DNA from: Promethearchaeia archaeon
Lineage (GTDB): Archaea > Asgardarchaeota > Lokiarchaeia > Sigyniarchaeales > SOKP01
DNA: 51,906 nucleotides
Direction of reading: 5' to 3'
NCBI GenBank assembly: GCA_029856235.1
Contig: JAHQWP010000036.1
Location: 1-51,906, forward strand
Position numbers and translations under genes: made by a program. The notes beneath the pieces are model-generated. The model had not been told where the DNA came from, made no database searches, and saw nothing but the letters and a program-made list of their open reading frames with translations. Numbering within the stretch: the stretch's first letter is position 1; each line of letters starts with the position of its first letter. Shown piece after piece: positions 45,076 to 51,906 of the stretch.

Positions 45076-45840
45076 TTATTTAATATCGATAAAATTTAAA
45101 AGACCTAGATCGTCCAAATCGTCAATGATGACATTAATCTCTGCCTTTGGTACGCCCGCTTCCTCAGCTATATCCGCTACGGTGTGAAATCCATCAGCTA
45201 AATGCGCGATTTTATATTGCTCCTTGTTTAGAAAGCCTTGGATAATCACTTGAGAGGGAAGGCGCTTCGATGTCCATGCAGGCTTCTGGTTCTGAACCTT
45301 TCGTAAATCTTCTTCCGAAAGAACTAATCCTTTCTTCTCAAGGAGCTTCTGGGATTTGAGAAAATCCTTCTCAAAAATCTTCAATATAGGTATTTTTAGT
45401 GGAATCTCAGCAATTCTACCATCTTTTAGAACTTTGTCTATGAATTGTTCAAATCCCTTAAAAATTCTAACATCCCCTGACCAATTACTTATTATTTCAC
45501 TAAAATTTACCGTAAACTTATCAATGATGTCACTTAAAGCTTTGTGTGTAATCTTAGCATCATCATTCTTGTCTGCTGCTGCCGTACACAATATGCCATC
45601 TTTAAAAACCAACAATAAATAGAAAATTTGCATATCTATCACCTTCAATTCACCTGATCCTTTCGAAAATTCCACTGAGAAATCTTTAAGTGCCGTTAAA
45701 AATCCAGATACAAGATCTTGATTAAATTCAATTGTTCCGTACTTTCTATGAATAAGGCAAATGCCCGTATGCTGATGAATAAGGTAAACATTGTGTAAAA
45801 TAGTTCCTATAACACCTTTGAATGAGTATTTTTTTAGTAT
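45076..45840 (-). CDS. Longin/roadblock-like domain with C-terminal winged helix; no standard start codon
   Basis: A GTG at 45675 would give 199 residues, but the frame stays open a further 55 codons and encodes clear family sequence: LIHQHTGICLIHRKYG followed by DLVSGFLTALKDFSVEFS, the same layout as in the longin-TPR protein at 1765. I therefore extend the call to ATA at 45840 (254 residues). No ATG, GTG or TTG lies in that extension. A TATA-like TTATAAATA (45862-45870) about 25 bases upstream would place the RNA 5' end at the ATA, so a leaderless AUA start is possible. Residues about 205-254 form a winged helix (VADIAEEAGVPKAEINVIIDD). A GTPase-linked sensor or regulator is inferred. Confidence 0.6.
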   Translation of the reverse strand: MLKKYSFKGVIGTILHNVYLIHQHTGICLIHRKYGTIEFNQDLVSGFLTALKDFSVEFSKGSGELKVIDMQIFYLLLVFKDGILCTAAADKNDDAKITHKALSDIIDKFTVNFSEIISNWSGDVRIFKGFEQFIDKVLKDGRIAEIPLKIPILKIFEKDFLKSQKLLEKKGLVLSEEDLRKVQNQKPAWTSKRLPSQVIIQGFLNKEQYKIAHLADGFHTVADIAEEAGVPKAEINVIIDDLDDLGLLNFIDIK

Positions 45841-45861
45841 GTTTTACTAGAAAGATATTTT

Positions 45862-45870
45862 TATTTATAA
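45862..45870 (-). promoter_or_regulatory. TATA-like promoter element for the longin-winged-helix gene
   Basis: TTATAAATA on the minus strand, followed 22 bases downstream by the proposed ATA start at 45840, the distance expected for a leaderless archaeal transcript. It supports transcription of the N-terminal extension. Confidence 0.55.
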
Positions 45871-46070
45871 TAACACTATAAATATTTATTAATTTGCTTT
45901 TAGGGAAAAATAAAAATTTCTTTCTTTAGCTTCATTATTAATCGTACTTTTTGACAATTTATACATAAATATTAAGAAATTTATGTTTAGGAGGAAGAGC
46001 TGATTTCTTAAATAAATTGAAATTCATAATTGCATTATAAATTATTATTGAATATTATTAAGGGAATTAA

Positions 46071-46385
46071 ATGGATTATTATATTTTTTTAGTTACGGTT
46101 CCAAATATTGAAGAGGGTAAAAAAATAGCAAATATCTTGGTTGAAAGCAAGTTAGCGGCGTGCGTTAACATAATTCAAAATGTAATTTCAATTTATAGAT
46201 GGAAAGGAAATATAGAAAGAGAAAATGAAATGTTATTAATTATTAAGACCACTGAAAAAAAATGCGATTTGATAATTCAAAAAGTCAGAGAAATTCATAG
46301 TTATTCGAATCCTGAATGTGTTGCTTTCAAAATCGAAAAGGGATCAGAAAAATATTTAGATTGGATTAAGGAAGTTGTAGATTAA
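46071..46385 (+). CDS. cutA: CutA1-family divalent-cation tolerance protein
   Basis: A 104-residue small trimeric protein of the PII-like fold. Hallmarks: YYIFLVTVPNIEEGKKIANILV, LAACVNIIQNVISIYRWKGNIE, EMLLIIKT, and the terminal YLDWIKEVV. The true biochemical role is unclear in archaea; it binds divalent metals. It may be in an operon with the following gene (24 bases). Confidence 0.93.
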   Translation: MDYYIFLVTVPNIEEGKKIANILVESKLAACVNIIQNVISIYRWKGNIERENEMLLIIKTTEKKCDLIIQKVREIHSYSNPECVAFKIEKGSEKYLDWIKEVVD

Positions 46386-46409
46386 TATAAAAACTATGTT
46401 TAAAATATT

Positions 46410-47219
46410 ATGAGATTTAATATATTTCAAGTAGATTGGATTACCGTTGATATCATCATAATTACATTATTAATTCTGCTGCTAATTGGAGTGAAGGTGC
46501 TTAAAGAGGCCTATCGATGGAGATTTTTTTTTTCAAATGCTTCAACGATTCGGAGAATTGATAGACACCCTGATATTAACACTCATTTTTCGATGATTTC
46601 TATAAAAAAGTGCACTTTAACTAAATCTAGCGTTTCTCAACAAGAAAATTTAACAAAACCGCCAATAATCATAATAAGAAGGTTTCGAAAACTAATGTTG
46701 TTAAAAGCGCTTACAGAAGCGTTTTGTTCTTTTGGATATAGCGTGATAAACGTACAATTAAAAACTATGACTAATACCGGAACAAATAGAATGACTTCGG
46801 AAGTCGAAGAAGAGGTCAAACAAACATTTCCCTCTATAGTAAAGTTTTACAATCAGGATGCTGATATCGTGAATCAACATTATAATATTATTGATTTTAA
46901 AAAAAGGTTACTACCTTACAATCTTCTTTTAAAAGACTTAGACTGTAGAAGTCTAATTTTAATTAACCCTCGCTTAGATTCTTACAATCTGGAGCTCTTT
47001 TCAACTTTATTAGATGATTCAAACAAAGATACTCAATTAATTACCATCTTTAGTGAGAAATTAAATCCCTTTTTTACAAACAAGAAAATAAAAAAGATTC
47101 TACTAGATAATGAAACATTAAAAAACTCCAAAATTACTACCATTCAAAAAGCTAAAAGCACTTTCAAGTATTACGAAACGATACTCTTAAGCGTAATAAT
47201 TAGATATATTAAGAATTAG
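46410..47219 (+). CDS. Single-pass membrane-anchored alpha/beta protein (possibly inactive hydrolase-like)
   Basis: A 269-residue protein. One N-terminal membrane helix (about 10-32) is followed by a basic segment (KEAYRWRFFF) and a soluble domain. The PPIIIIRRFRKLMLLKALTEAFCSFGYSVINVQL stretch, in which a hydrophobic strand is followed by a helix and another strand, resembles the start of an alpha/beta hydrolase, and RSLILINPRLD recalls the strand near the nucleophile position, but I see no G-x-S-x-G. The domain is thus unassigned. It sits 24 bases after cutA and 27 before the nucleotidyltransferase. Confidence 0.45.
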   Translation: MRFNIFQVDWITVDIIIITLLILLLIGVKVLKEAYRWRFFFSNASTIRRIDRHPDINTHFSMISIKKCTLTKSSVSQQENLTKPPIIIIRRFRKLMLLKALTEAFCSFGYSVINVQLKTMTNTGTNRMTSEVEEEVKQTFPSIVKFYNQDADIVNQHYNIIDFKKRLLPYNLLLKDLDCRSLILINPRLDSYNLELFSTLLDDSNKDTQLITIFSEKLNPFFTNKKIKKILLDNETLKNSKITTIQKAKSTFKYYETILLSVIIRYIKN

Positions 47220-47246
47220 TAAATATGAAAAAGCGATTAACTTCTA

Positions 47247-47954
47247 ATGAAAGGAAATAAAATTCTAAGAGAATATTTTAATACCGTCATATATTCTGAC
47301 AACCACTTGAAACTATTGCAAGAAAAAAGAGATCGATCTAAATATCTTCTGGATATGTTCGTTAAAGAGGGTTTGAATCCTTTCATATATGGCAGTGTTG
47401 CTCGAGGCGATGTTCATAGTGATAGCGACATAGATATAGTTATATTCCAATCAATTGCGCCGTACCAAATCGAAATAATGCTTGACAAGAACGGTTTTAA
47501 TAATTATTACAGAGAAATTATCATGGCCACTCCTGCTGATGCATTAAAACTCTACATATATTTAAACGAGTTAGAGAGCATAACAATTCCTTTATCTAAA
47601 TTTGAAAAAAGATCAAAGGAGTTTTACGATTTTGGTGGAAAAATCAATTTAGATCAATTAGATAATAATATTAGAGTACCGGGGATCGATAAAAGACTAG
47701 TCCTAATTCAACCCATTCTTGAAGGCCATGAAGAGGGATCGGTTATTGGAAACGAACATTTGGCAGCGAAGAAATTAAAGGTAAGTATTAATTTAATTAA
47801 TGAGAGGAAGAAAGTTCTTTTAAAACGGGAAAGATTTGGAAAAACTGGTGTTTTTCTAAAGAGACCAATTGCAATGAATGAAAGTATCGAAGATGTGGTA
47901 AAAAACTTAGCTAATAAAAAATCGATTGTAAGAAAAAAGTTGATCCCGCGATGA
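47247..47954 (+). CDS. Nucleotidyltransferase-domain protein (archaeal)
   Basis: A 235-residue protein. The Pol-beta signature is complete: FIYGSVARGDVHSDSDIDIVIF (G-S-x(n)-G ... D-x-D), so it may transfer a nucleotide to a protein, RNA or small molecule. The C-terminal half has a rare VIGNEHLAAKKLKVSI and a basic tail. It resembles the archaea-specific predicted nucleotidyltransferases. Its stop overlaps the start of the radical SAM gene by four bases (ATGA), indicating translational coupling. Confidence 0.8.
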   Translation: MKGNKILREYFNTVIYSDNHLKLLQEKRDRSKYLLDMFVKEGLNPFIYGSVARGDVHSDSDIDIVIFQSIAPYQIEIMLDKNGFNNYYREIIMATPADALKLYIYLNELESITIPLSKFEKRSKEFYDFGGKINLDQLDNNIRVPGIDKRLVLIQPILEGHEEGSVIGNEHLAAKKLKVSINLINERKKVLLKRERFGKTGVFLKRPIAMNESIEDVVKNLANKKSIVRKKLIPR

Positions 47955-49102
47955 AAGAACCAGTAATTGTAGAATCTAAGGCACACACATTTTACATAAA
48001 AAAAAAGGGAATTCCTAAAGGATGTCAGCAATGTTTAAAGGGCACTAAAGCAGTGTTATTTCTTAACGGAATCTGTCAGAACCCAGAACATTGCTGGTGG
48101 TATTGTCCAATTTCTGAAAAACGAAAAGGAAAGAAAAGTACCTATATAAATGAGATTCAGATATCTTCTAAAGAACAGGTACTACACGAACTTAAAGCTA
48201 TTAACGCAAAAGGGATGAGTATAACTGGTGGAGATCCCTTATTTGAACCAAACTTAAAACAAACGCTGGAATATATCAATTTTATTAAAAAAAATAAAGG
48301 TAATTGGTTTCACATTCACCTCTATACAAACGGCCTTAATTTTAGCGAAGATATTGCAACGAAACTCTCTATAGCCGGGTTGAATGAAATTAGGTTCAAC
48401 CCCTCAAAAGAGAATTGGAAAGTGATAAAATACGCATTAAACAAGGGCATGACTGTAGGAGCAGAAGTTCCTGTGATTCCTGAAGTGCAGTACATAGATA
48501 ATTTGAAAAAAAATATTGTTTACTTGAATGAAATCGGCGCAGATTTTATTAATTTGAACGAATTTGAGTATTGCTCACCAAACAGCCAAAACCTCAAGGA
48601 TCGAAATTTTAAATTAGAGCCAGGCACGATTGCATCCGTGGAGAATAGTAAAAAATGGGCAATTCAGCTTGTTAAAGATATCGCTCCAAAAGTTTCAATA
48701 AAAATTCACTTTTGCACGATTAAAGCTAAGGACTATTGGCAGTTGAAAGAAAGATATTTAAGGCGAGCAAAAACGATTAAATTGCCGTATGAACAAGTTA
48801 CGAGTGAAGGTTTACTATTATTTGCTCAAATAGAAGGAGAGAAAAAGGACATTAAAGAATTTTATACTATTTTATTAAATGAAATAAATATCCCAAAGAA
48901 TTTTTTATCCTACCAAGAAACGAATATTAAATTATCAATTGCATTTGCTATTGAGGAGTCATTAATAAATTTATTAACTCAAAAAAATTTAAAAGGATAC
49001 GCTGTAGAAATGACCCCGTTTCGAGAAGAAAAACACCAGCAAATAACGGAAAAAACACCAATTATGTTATTCAAAGAAGAGATGGGCTTAAATGAGAATT
49101 GA
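47951..49102 (+). CDS. Archaeal radical SAM protein (COG2108-like) with non-canonical cysteine spacing
   Basis: A 383-residue protein. N-terminal C25-x2-C28 (GCQQCLKG) precedes C42-x5-C48-x3-C52 (CQNPEHCWWYCPIS), which takes the place of the canonical CxxxCxxC cluster. GDP-type motif ITGGDPLFEP (the GGE-like SAM-binding strand), IHLYTNGLNF and NEIRFNPS follow the TIM-barrel order. The closest family memory is the archaeal 'pyruvate-formate-lyase-activating-like' group. Substrate unknown. Translationally coupled to the upstream nucleotidyltransferase and overlapping the downstream GNAT gene by 11 bases. Confidence 0.75.
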   Translation: MKEPVIVESKAHTFYIKKKGIPKGCQQCLKGTKAVLFLNGICQNPEHCWWYCPISEKRKGKKSTYINEIQISSKEQVLHELKAINAKGMSITGGDPLFEPNLKQTLEYINFIKKNKGNWFHIHLYTNGLNFSEDIATKLSIAGLNEIRFNPSKENWKVIKYALNKGMTVGAEVPVIPEVQYIDNLKKNIVYLNEIGADFINLNEFEYCSPNSQNLKDRNFKLEPGTIASVENSKKWAIQLVKDIAPKVSIKIHFCTIKAKDYWQLKERYLRRAKTIKLPYEQVTSEGLLLFAQIEGEKKDIKEFYTILLNEINIPKNFLSYQETNIKLSIAFAIEESLINLLTQKNLKGYAVEMTPFREEKHQQITEKTPIMLFKEEMGLNEN

Positions 49103-49538
49103 CACAGTTGAACTTAAAGACTTAGATGAAATTTACAATTTGGAAAGAAAATTTTTCAAGAAAGACGCTTTTTCAAAAGATTTAATTTTTAATTTGATTA
49201 TGAAGAATTTTTTCTTTTTTAAGCTGATTGATGGAGAATTATCAAATGAAATTATTGGATTTATCATAATTATTCAGGATCGAGAAGATAGAGTAAATTT
49301 GATTAATTTTTTAATCAGAAAACGCAACCAGAATAAAGGCTGTGGAACTTACCTTTTGAATTATACAATAAATAAAGTTAAAAAAATGCCTAATATAAAA
49401 ACAATTGTATTGAATGTGAACTCCAAAAATAAAGCGGCTATAAAATTATATCAGAAATTTAACTTTCGAATCGTTCAGAAAATAGAAAACTACTATCGGC
49501 AAAAGGAAGGCGCCTACTTAATGGTTTTGAACATTTAA
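49092..49538 (+). CDS. GNAT-family N-acetyltransferase (RimI-like)
   Basis: A 148-residue acetyltransferase. Motif A, the acetyl-CoA pyrophosphate loop, is RNQNKGCGTYLL; the downstream ITLNVNSKNKAAIKLYQKFNFR (with N-x-x-A-x-x-L-Y) is the usual motif B. Length and motifs resemble RimI-type N-terminal or amine acetyltransferases. It overlaps the upstream radical SAM gene by 11 bases, so is part of the same cassette; the substrate may be linked to that cassette. Confidence 0.85.
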   Translation: MRIDTVELKDLDEIYNLERKFFKKDAFSKDLIFNLIMKNFFFFKLIDGELSNEIIGFIIIIQDREDRVNLINFLIRKRNQNKGCGTYLLNYTINKVKKMPNIKTIVLNVNSKNKAAIKLYQKFNFRIVQKIENYYRQKEGAYLMVLNI

Positions 49539-49647
49539 TCTTTTTCTAAAAACCAAGACTTATAAATAAATTCTATTATAAATTTTGTACAGAACGCATT
49601 GATAATGTGCTCAAAAAAGGAAATAAAATTATAAATATTGAGTGATT

Positions 49648-49803
49648 ATGATGTCCTTAGGTGACGAATTAAAAGAACAAATCAAAAAAGGTGTGACTCT
49701 CCAAAAGGTTGACGAGGCAGACATGAAACAACGTGAAGAAGAGAAAAAGAAACGAATGGAAGAATTAGAAAAAGTAAAAGCAGCCTTAGGAGCAAAAGAT
49801 TAA
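49648..49803 (+). CDS. 51-residue WH2-motif-like protein (candidate actin-binding peptide)
   Basis: A short ORF with paired ATGs (49648 and 49651) after a TATA-like TTATAAATA-rich leader. Residues 5-21 read GDELKEQIKKGVTLQKV, which matches the WH2 actin-binding pattern (helix, x-L-x-x-x-I-x-x-G-x-x-L-x-x-V, as in N-WASP and thymosin-type peptides): L8, I12, G15, L18 and V21 occupy the conserved positions. A charged helix (EEEKKKRMEELEKVKA) follows to the end. Below the usual ORF length cut-off. It lies between the GNAT gene and pelota. The actin link is by sequence pattern only. Confidence 0.7.
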   Translation: MMSLGDELKEQIKKGVTLQKVDEADMKQREEEKKKRMEELEKVKAALGAKD

Positions 49804-49949
49804 ATTTTTTATGTTTTTCGTATTTTATTATTTTTTTTCTTTATATTTTGTAAGAAGACAGACTTAGATACTATTTATCTTCTTGTTTATACTATACTTA
49901 TTTATACACATTAATTATGCAAATTTGAAATTGGGAGTCTGTTATACCG

Positions 49950-51023
49950 TTGAAAATTCTGGAAATAGATAAAAAGAAAGAAAAAGTGTCTGTAAGGACT
50001 GAAGATTTAAACGATTTATGGACGCTATATAATGTTATTGATAAAAATGACGAAGTTTCAGCAAGAACTAACAGAAGGATTGTGTTAAAGGAAGGCTCTA
50101 AGGGAGAAAGAAAACAAATGAATTTAAGACTAAATGTTGAATCTGTCTCTTTCCATGAATTTACAAGTCGATTAAGGGTAAAAGGAACGATATTAGAAGG
50201 TCCAGACGATTTCGTTACATATGGGACATATCATACGTTCAATATAGAACCTGGACAAAAGCTAACAATAAAGAAGACCAAGTGGTTAAAGAGCGAAATA
50301 AAAAGTCTCAAAAAACCATCCACTTTCAAAACAGATTTTAATATGTTAATGATAGCAATAGAAACGGGACTAGCCACTATAGCTCTAATAACAAATTTTA
50401 GTCATAATAGGATTGCAACTATTAAAAAAAACATTCCTGGTAAAAGATACGAACAATCATTTAGAAATAAAGCTTACGAAGAATTTTTTAGTGATATAAA
50501 TAGAATTCTAATCGAAAAAATAAACAGCGTTAAGATAAATTCCATAATAATTTGTGGTCCTGGAAGCACGAAGGAACGTTTTAATCAATTTATCAACGAG
50601 AAAGCCCAAATTCCCAATCCTCCAAAGATTTTTTGCATTCAAGCTAGCTCTGGAACGGAAAGTGCTATTTTAGAGACGTTAAAATCGAAAGAACTAAAAA
50701 GTTTAAAGGAAAATGTAAAGGTTTTGCTGGAAACTGAGAAAATTGAAGAAATAATGCAATTATTTGCTACAAATTCCGACCTCATAGCTATTGGATTTAA
50801 CGAGATATCTCACGCAATTGAAAAAGGTGCAGTAAAAGAATTGTTTTGCGCCGATATTTTAATAAGAGGAGCTTCAAAAGAAAAAAAATTACAAATCGAG
50901 AGTATTTTAAACGGAGTTGAGAAAGTAGGTGGAATTATTCACATTTTAAGTAGTGAACACCCAACTGGGCAACAGATAATTGATTTAGGGTCTCTCGTTG
51001 CAATTTTAAGGTATAAAATTTAA
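49950..51023 (+). CDS. pelA: Archaeal Pelota (mRNA surveillance and ribosome rescue)
   Basis: A 357-residue protein homologous to Dom34/Pelota that recognises stalled ribosomes with aEF1A and ABCE1. The N-terminal Sm-like domain (LEIDKKKEKVSVRTEDLNDLW) and the conserved FTSRLRVKGTILEGPDDFV are followed by the eRF1-like central and C-terminal domains (IIICGPGSTKERFNQFI, GATNSDLIAIG-like stretch, and VHILSSEHPTGQQI). The GGQ motif is absent, as expected of Pelota. Starts at TTG 49950. Confidence 0.96.
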   Translation: MKILEIDKKKEKVSVRTEDLNDLWTLYNVIDKNDEVSARTNRRIVLKEGSKGERKQMNLRLNVESVSFHEFTSRLRVKGTILEGPDDFVTYGTYHTFNIEPGQKLTIKKTKWLKSEIKSLKKPSTFKTDFNMLMIAIETGLATIALITNFSHNRIATIKKNIPGKRYEQSFRNKAYEEFFSDINRILIEKINSVKINSIIICGPGSTKERFNQFINEKAQIPNPPKIFCIQASSGTESAILETLKSKELKSLKENVKVLLETEKIEEIMQLFATNSDLIAIGFNEISHAIEKGAVKELFCADILIRGASKEKKLQIESILNGVEKVGGIIHILSSEHPTGQQIIDLGSLVAILRYKI

Positions 51024-51053
51024 AACACCTAAACATATAATATCTTTCTAAAA

Positions 51054-51906
51054 ATGAATGAAAACATTAAATACATAGATGCTAAATCAGAAATACCCTT
51101 AATGGGGGTAGATTTTCTTGGTGTAATTGACAGAGGGACTAATGTTATCGAGCTTAAACCTCTTACGATATGCAATTTGCGATGCAAGTATTGTTTTGTC
51201 AGTTCGGGTGATTATAACACTAATTTTGTCGTTAATTCATATCACTTAGTTGAAAAGGTTAAAGAAATCGTTAAAATAAAGGGAAATCATGGCCTCGAAA
51301 TTCATCTTGCCCCGTATGGTGAAATACTCCTTTATAATGAATTACCTGAACTACTAAAAAGCCTTTCAGAAATCACAGGTGTGTCGACTATATCTATGCA
51401 AAGCAATGGTTTGTTGCTTTCGAAAAATATTATTGAAAAATTAAAAAAGAACGATCTTACAAGAATTAACATCAGCCTAAATAGTTTAAAAGAGGAAACT
51501 GACTGTTATCTATGTAATTGCACACATTACGATGTGAATAGGCTATTAGGAAATATATATACTCTTTTAAATAGCAGCATTCAAGTTCTGATTGCACCAG
51601 TTTGGTTTCCAGGAGAAAATGAAAAGGACATTGAAGCAATAATAGAATTAGTCCTAAAATTAAGAGGGGAGGGATTTTCTAAACAGCAAATTCAAATTGG
51701 CATTCAAAAATATTTAATCTATAAGACGGGTAGAACATTAAAAAAAATAAAACCAAAATCGTGGGACTATTTTTATTTACAATTATCAAGATTAGAAAAA
51801 AGGTACGGAATCAAATTGAAACTTGGACCAAAAGATTTTGGCATTCATAAGAGAGCTCAAGTTTCCACTTTCGGTCTTAAAAAAGGAGACCTGATCAAAA
51901 TCAAAA
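51054..51906 (+). CDS. Radical SAM protein, COG2100-like (C-terminus beyond the window)
   Basis: 284 codons are visible and the frame runs off the end. The canonical iron-sulphur motif CNLRCKYC (Cx3Cx2C) follows IELKPLTI, then a YGEILLYNELPELL segment with the SAM barrel and QSNGLLLSKNI, INISLNSLKEET. The last visible residues, RAQVSTFGLKKGDLIKIK, look like the beginning of a TRAM-like RNA-binding domain, as in archaeal COG2100 proteins, so this may be a modification enzyme for RNA or translation. It follows pelota by 30 bases and may share its transcript. Confidence 0.8.
   Translation, partial: MNENIKYIDAKSEIPLMGVDFLGVIDRGTNVIELKPLTICNLRCKYCFVSSGDYNTNFVVNSYHLVEKVKEIVKIKGNHGLEIHLAPYGEILLYNELPELLKSLSEITGVSTISMQSNGLLLSKNIIEKLKKNDLTRINISLNSLKEETDCYLCNCTHYDVNRLLGNIYTLLNSSIQVLIAPVWFPGENEKDIEAIIELVLKLRGEGFSKQQIQIGIQKYLIYKTGRTLKKIKPKSWDYFYLQLSRLEKRYGIKLKLGPKDFGIHKRAQVSTFGLKKGDLIKIK

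Noticed and set aside
51054-51906. The truncated radical SAM protein as NrdG, the activase of NrdD.
   Set aside because: The barrel motifs and the long C-terminal region ending in a TRAM-like start fit the COG2100 type; NrdG is about 150-230 residues and has no such tail.
1-51906. CRISPR arrays, rRNA genes, insertion-sequence transposases.
   Set aside because: I saw no regularly spaced repeats, no rRNA motifs and no DDE or HUH transposase. The only mobile features are the nrdD intein and the tRNA-Lys nuclease element.

Overview
The window looks like a chromosome segment of an Asgard archaeon, most likely Lokiarchaeia (Promethearchaeota). The DNA is AT-rich and genes are tightly packed. Many genes have a TATA element 20-30 bases before the start codon, so many transcripts are probably leaderless. 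The information machinery is archaeal: RpoB and RpoH, TFE, MBF1, PolD DP1 and DP2, Orc1/Cdc6, PAN, NAC, Cbf5, Pelota, RtcB, archease and CarS. Beside it sit eukaryote-like signalling genes: four small GTPases and several longin/roadblock-type domains. The lineage is inferred from gene content only.

Layout. 1-1.6 kb: two membrane proteins. 1.7-9.7 kb: a small-GTPase neighbourhood (longin-TPR protein, Ras-like GTPase, Rag/Arf-like GTPase with a C-terminal longin-type domain, and a Rab-like GTPase with proline repeats and a zinc ribbon) interleaved with ilvE and panB. mfnA follows at 9.9-11 kb, so three enzymes feeding coenzyme A synthesis lie within 7 kb. 11-17 kb: MazG, a degenerate methyltransferase-like protein, intein-containing NrdD and a cupin. 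17-22 kb: PAN, PUA protein, NAC, MBF1, TFE. 22-24 kb: a nucleotidyltransferase and two small membrane proteins. 24-29.5 kb: Cbf5, a methyltransferase, RpoH, RpoB. 29.7-30.85 kb: a one-gene putative mobile element bounded by a broken tRNA-Lys copy and a full tRNA-Lys gene. 31-33.5 kb: ThiL, tRNA-Thr with an intron, a roadblock-Ras fusion, tRNA-Leu. 33.6-41.4 kb: a replication cluster (DP2, DP1, a DUF2240/SWIM-like protein, Cdc6) with a candidate origin-box sequence. 41.4-45 kb: CarS, a NusA-like KH protein, archease and RtcB. 45-52 kb: a longin-winged-helix protein without a normal start codon, CutA, a nucleotidyltransferase/radical SAM/GNAT cassette, a 51-residue WH2-like protein, Pelota and a truncated radical SAM protein.

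The most interesting items are the tiny WH2-like protein at 49648-49803 (a possible actin-binding peptide), the nuclease element at tRNA-Lys, the tRNA-Lys gene itself with a hairpin insertion in its D-loop, and the Rab-like GTPase with repeated APPVPEP motifs and a zinc ribbon. RtcB and archease, the tRNA-ligation machinery, are in the same window as a tRNA-Thr with a textbook bulge-helix-bulge intron.
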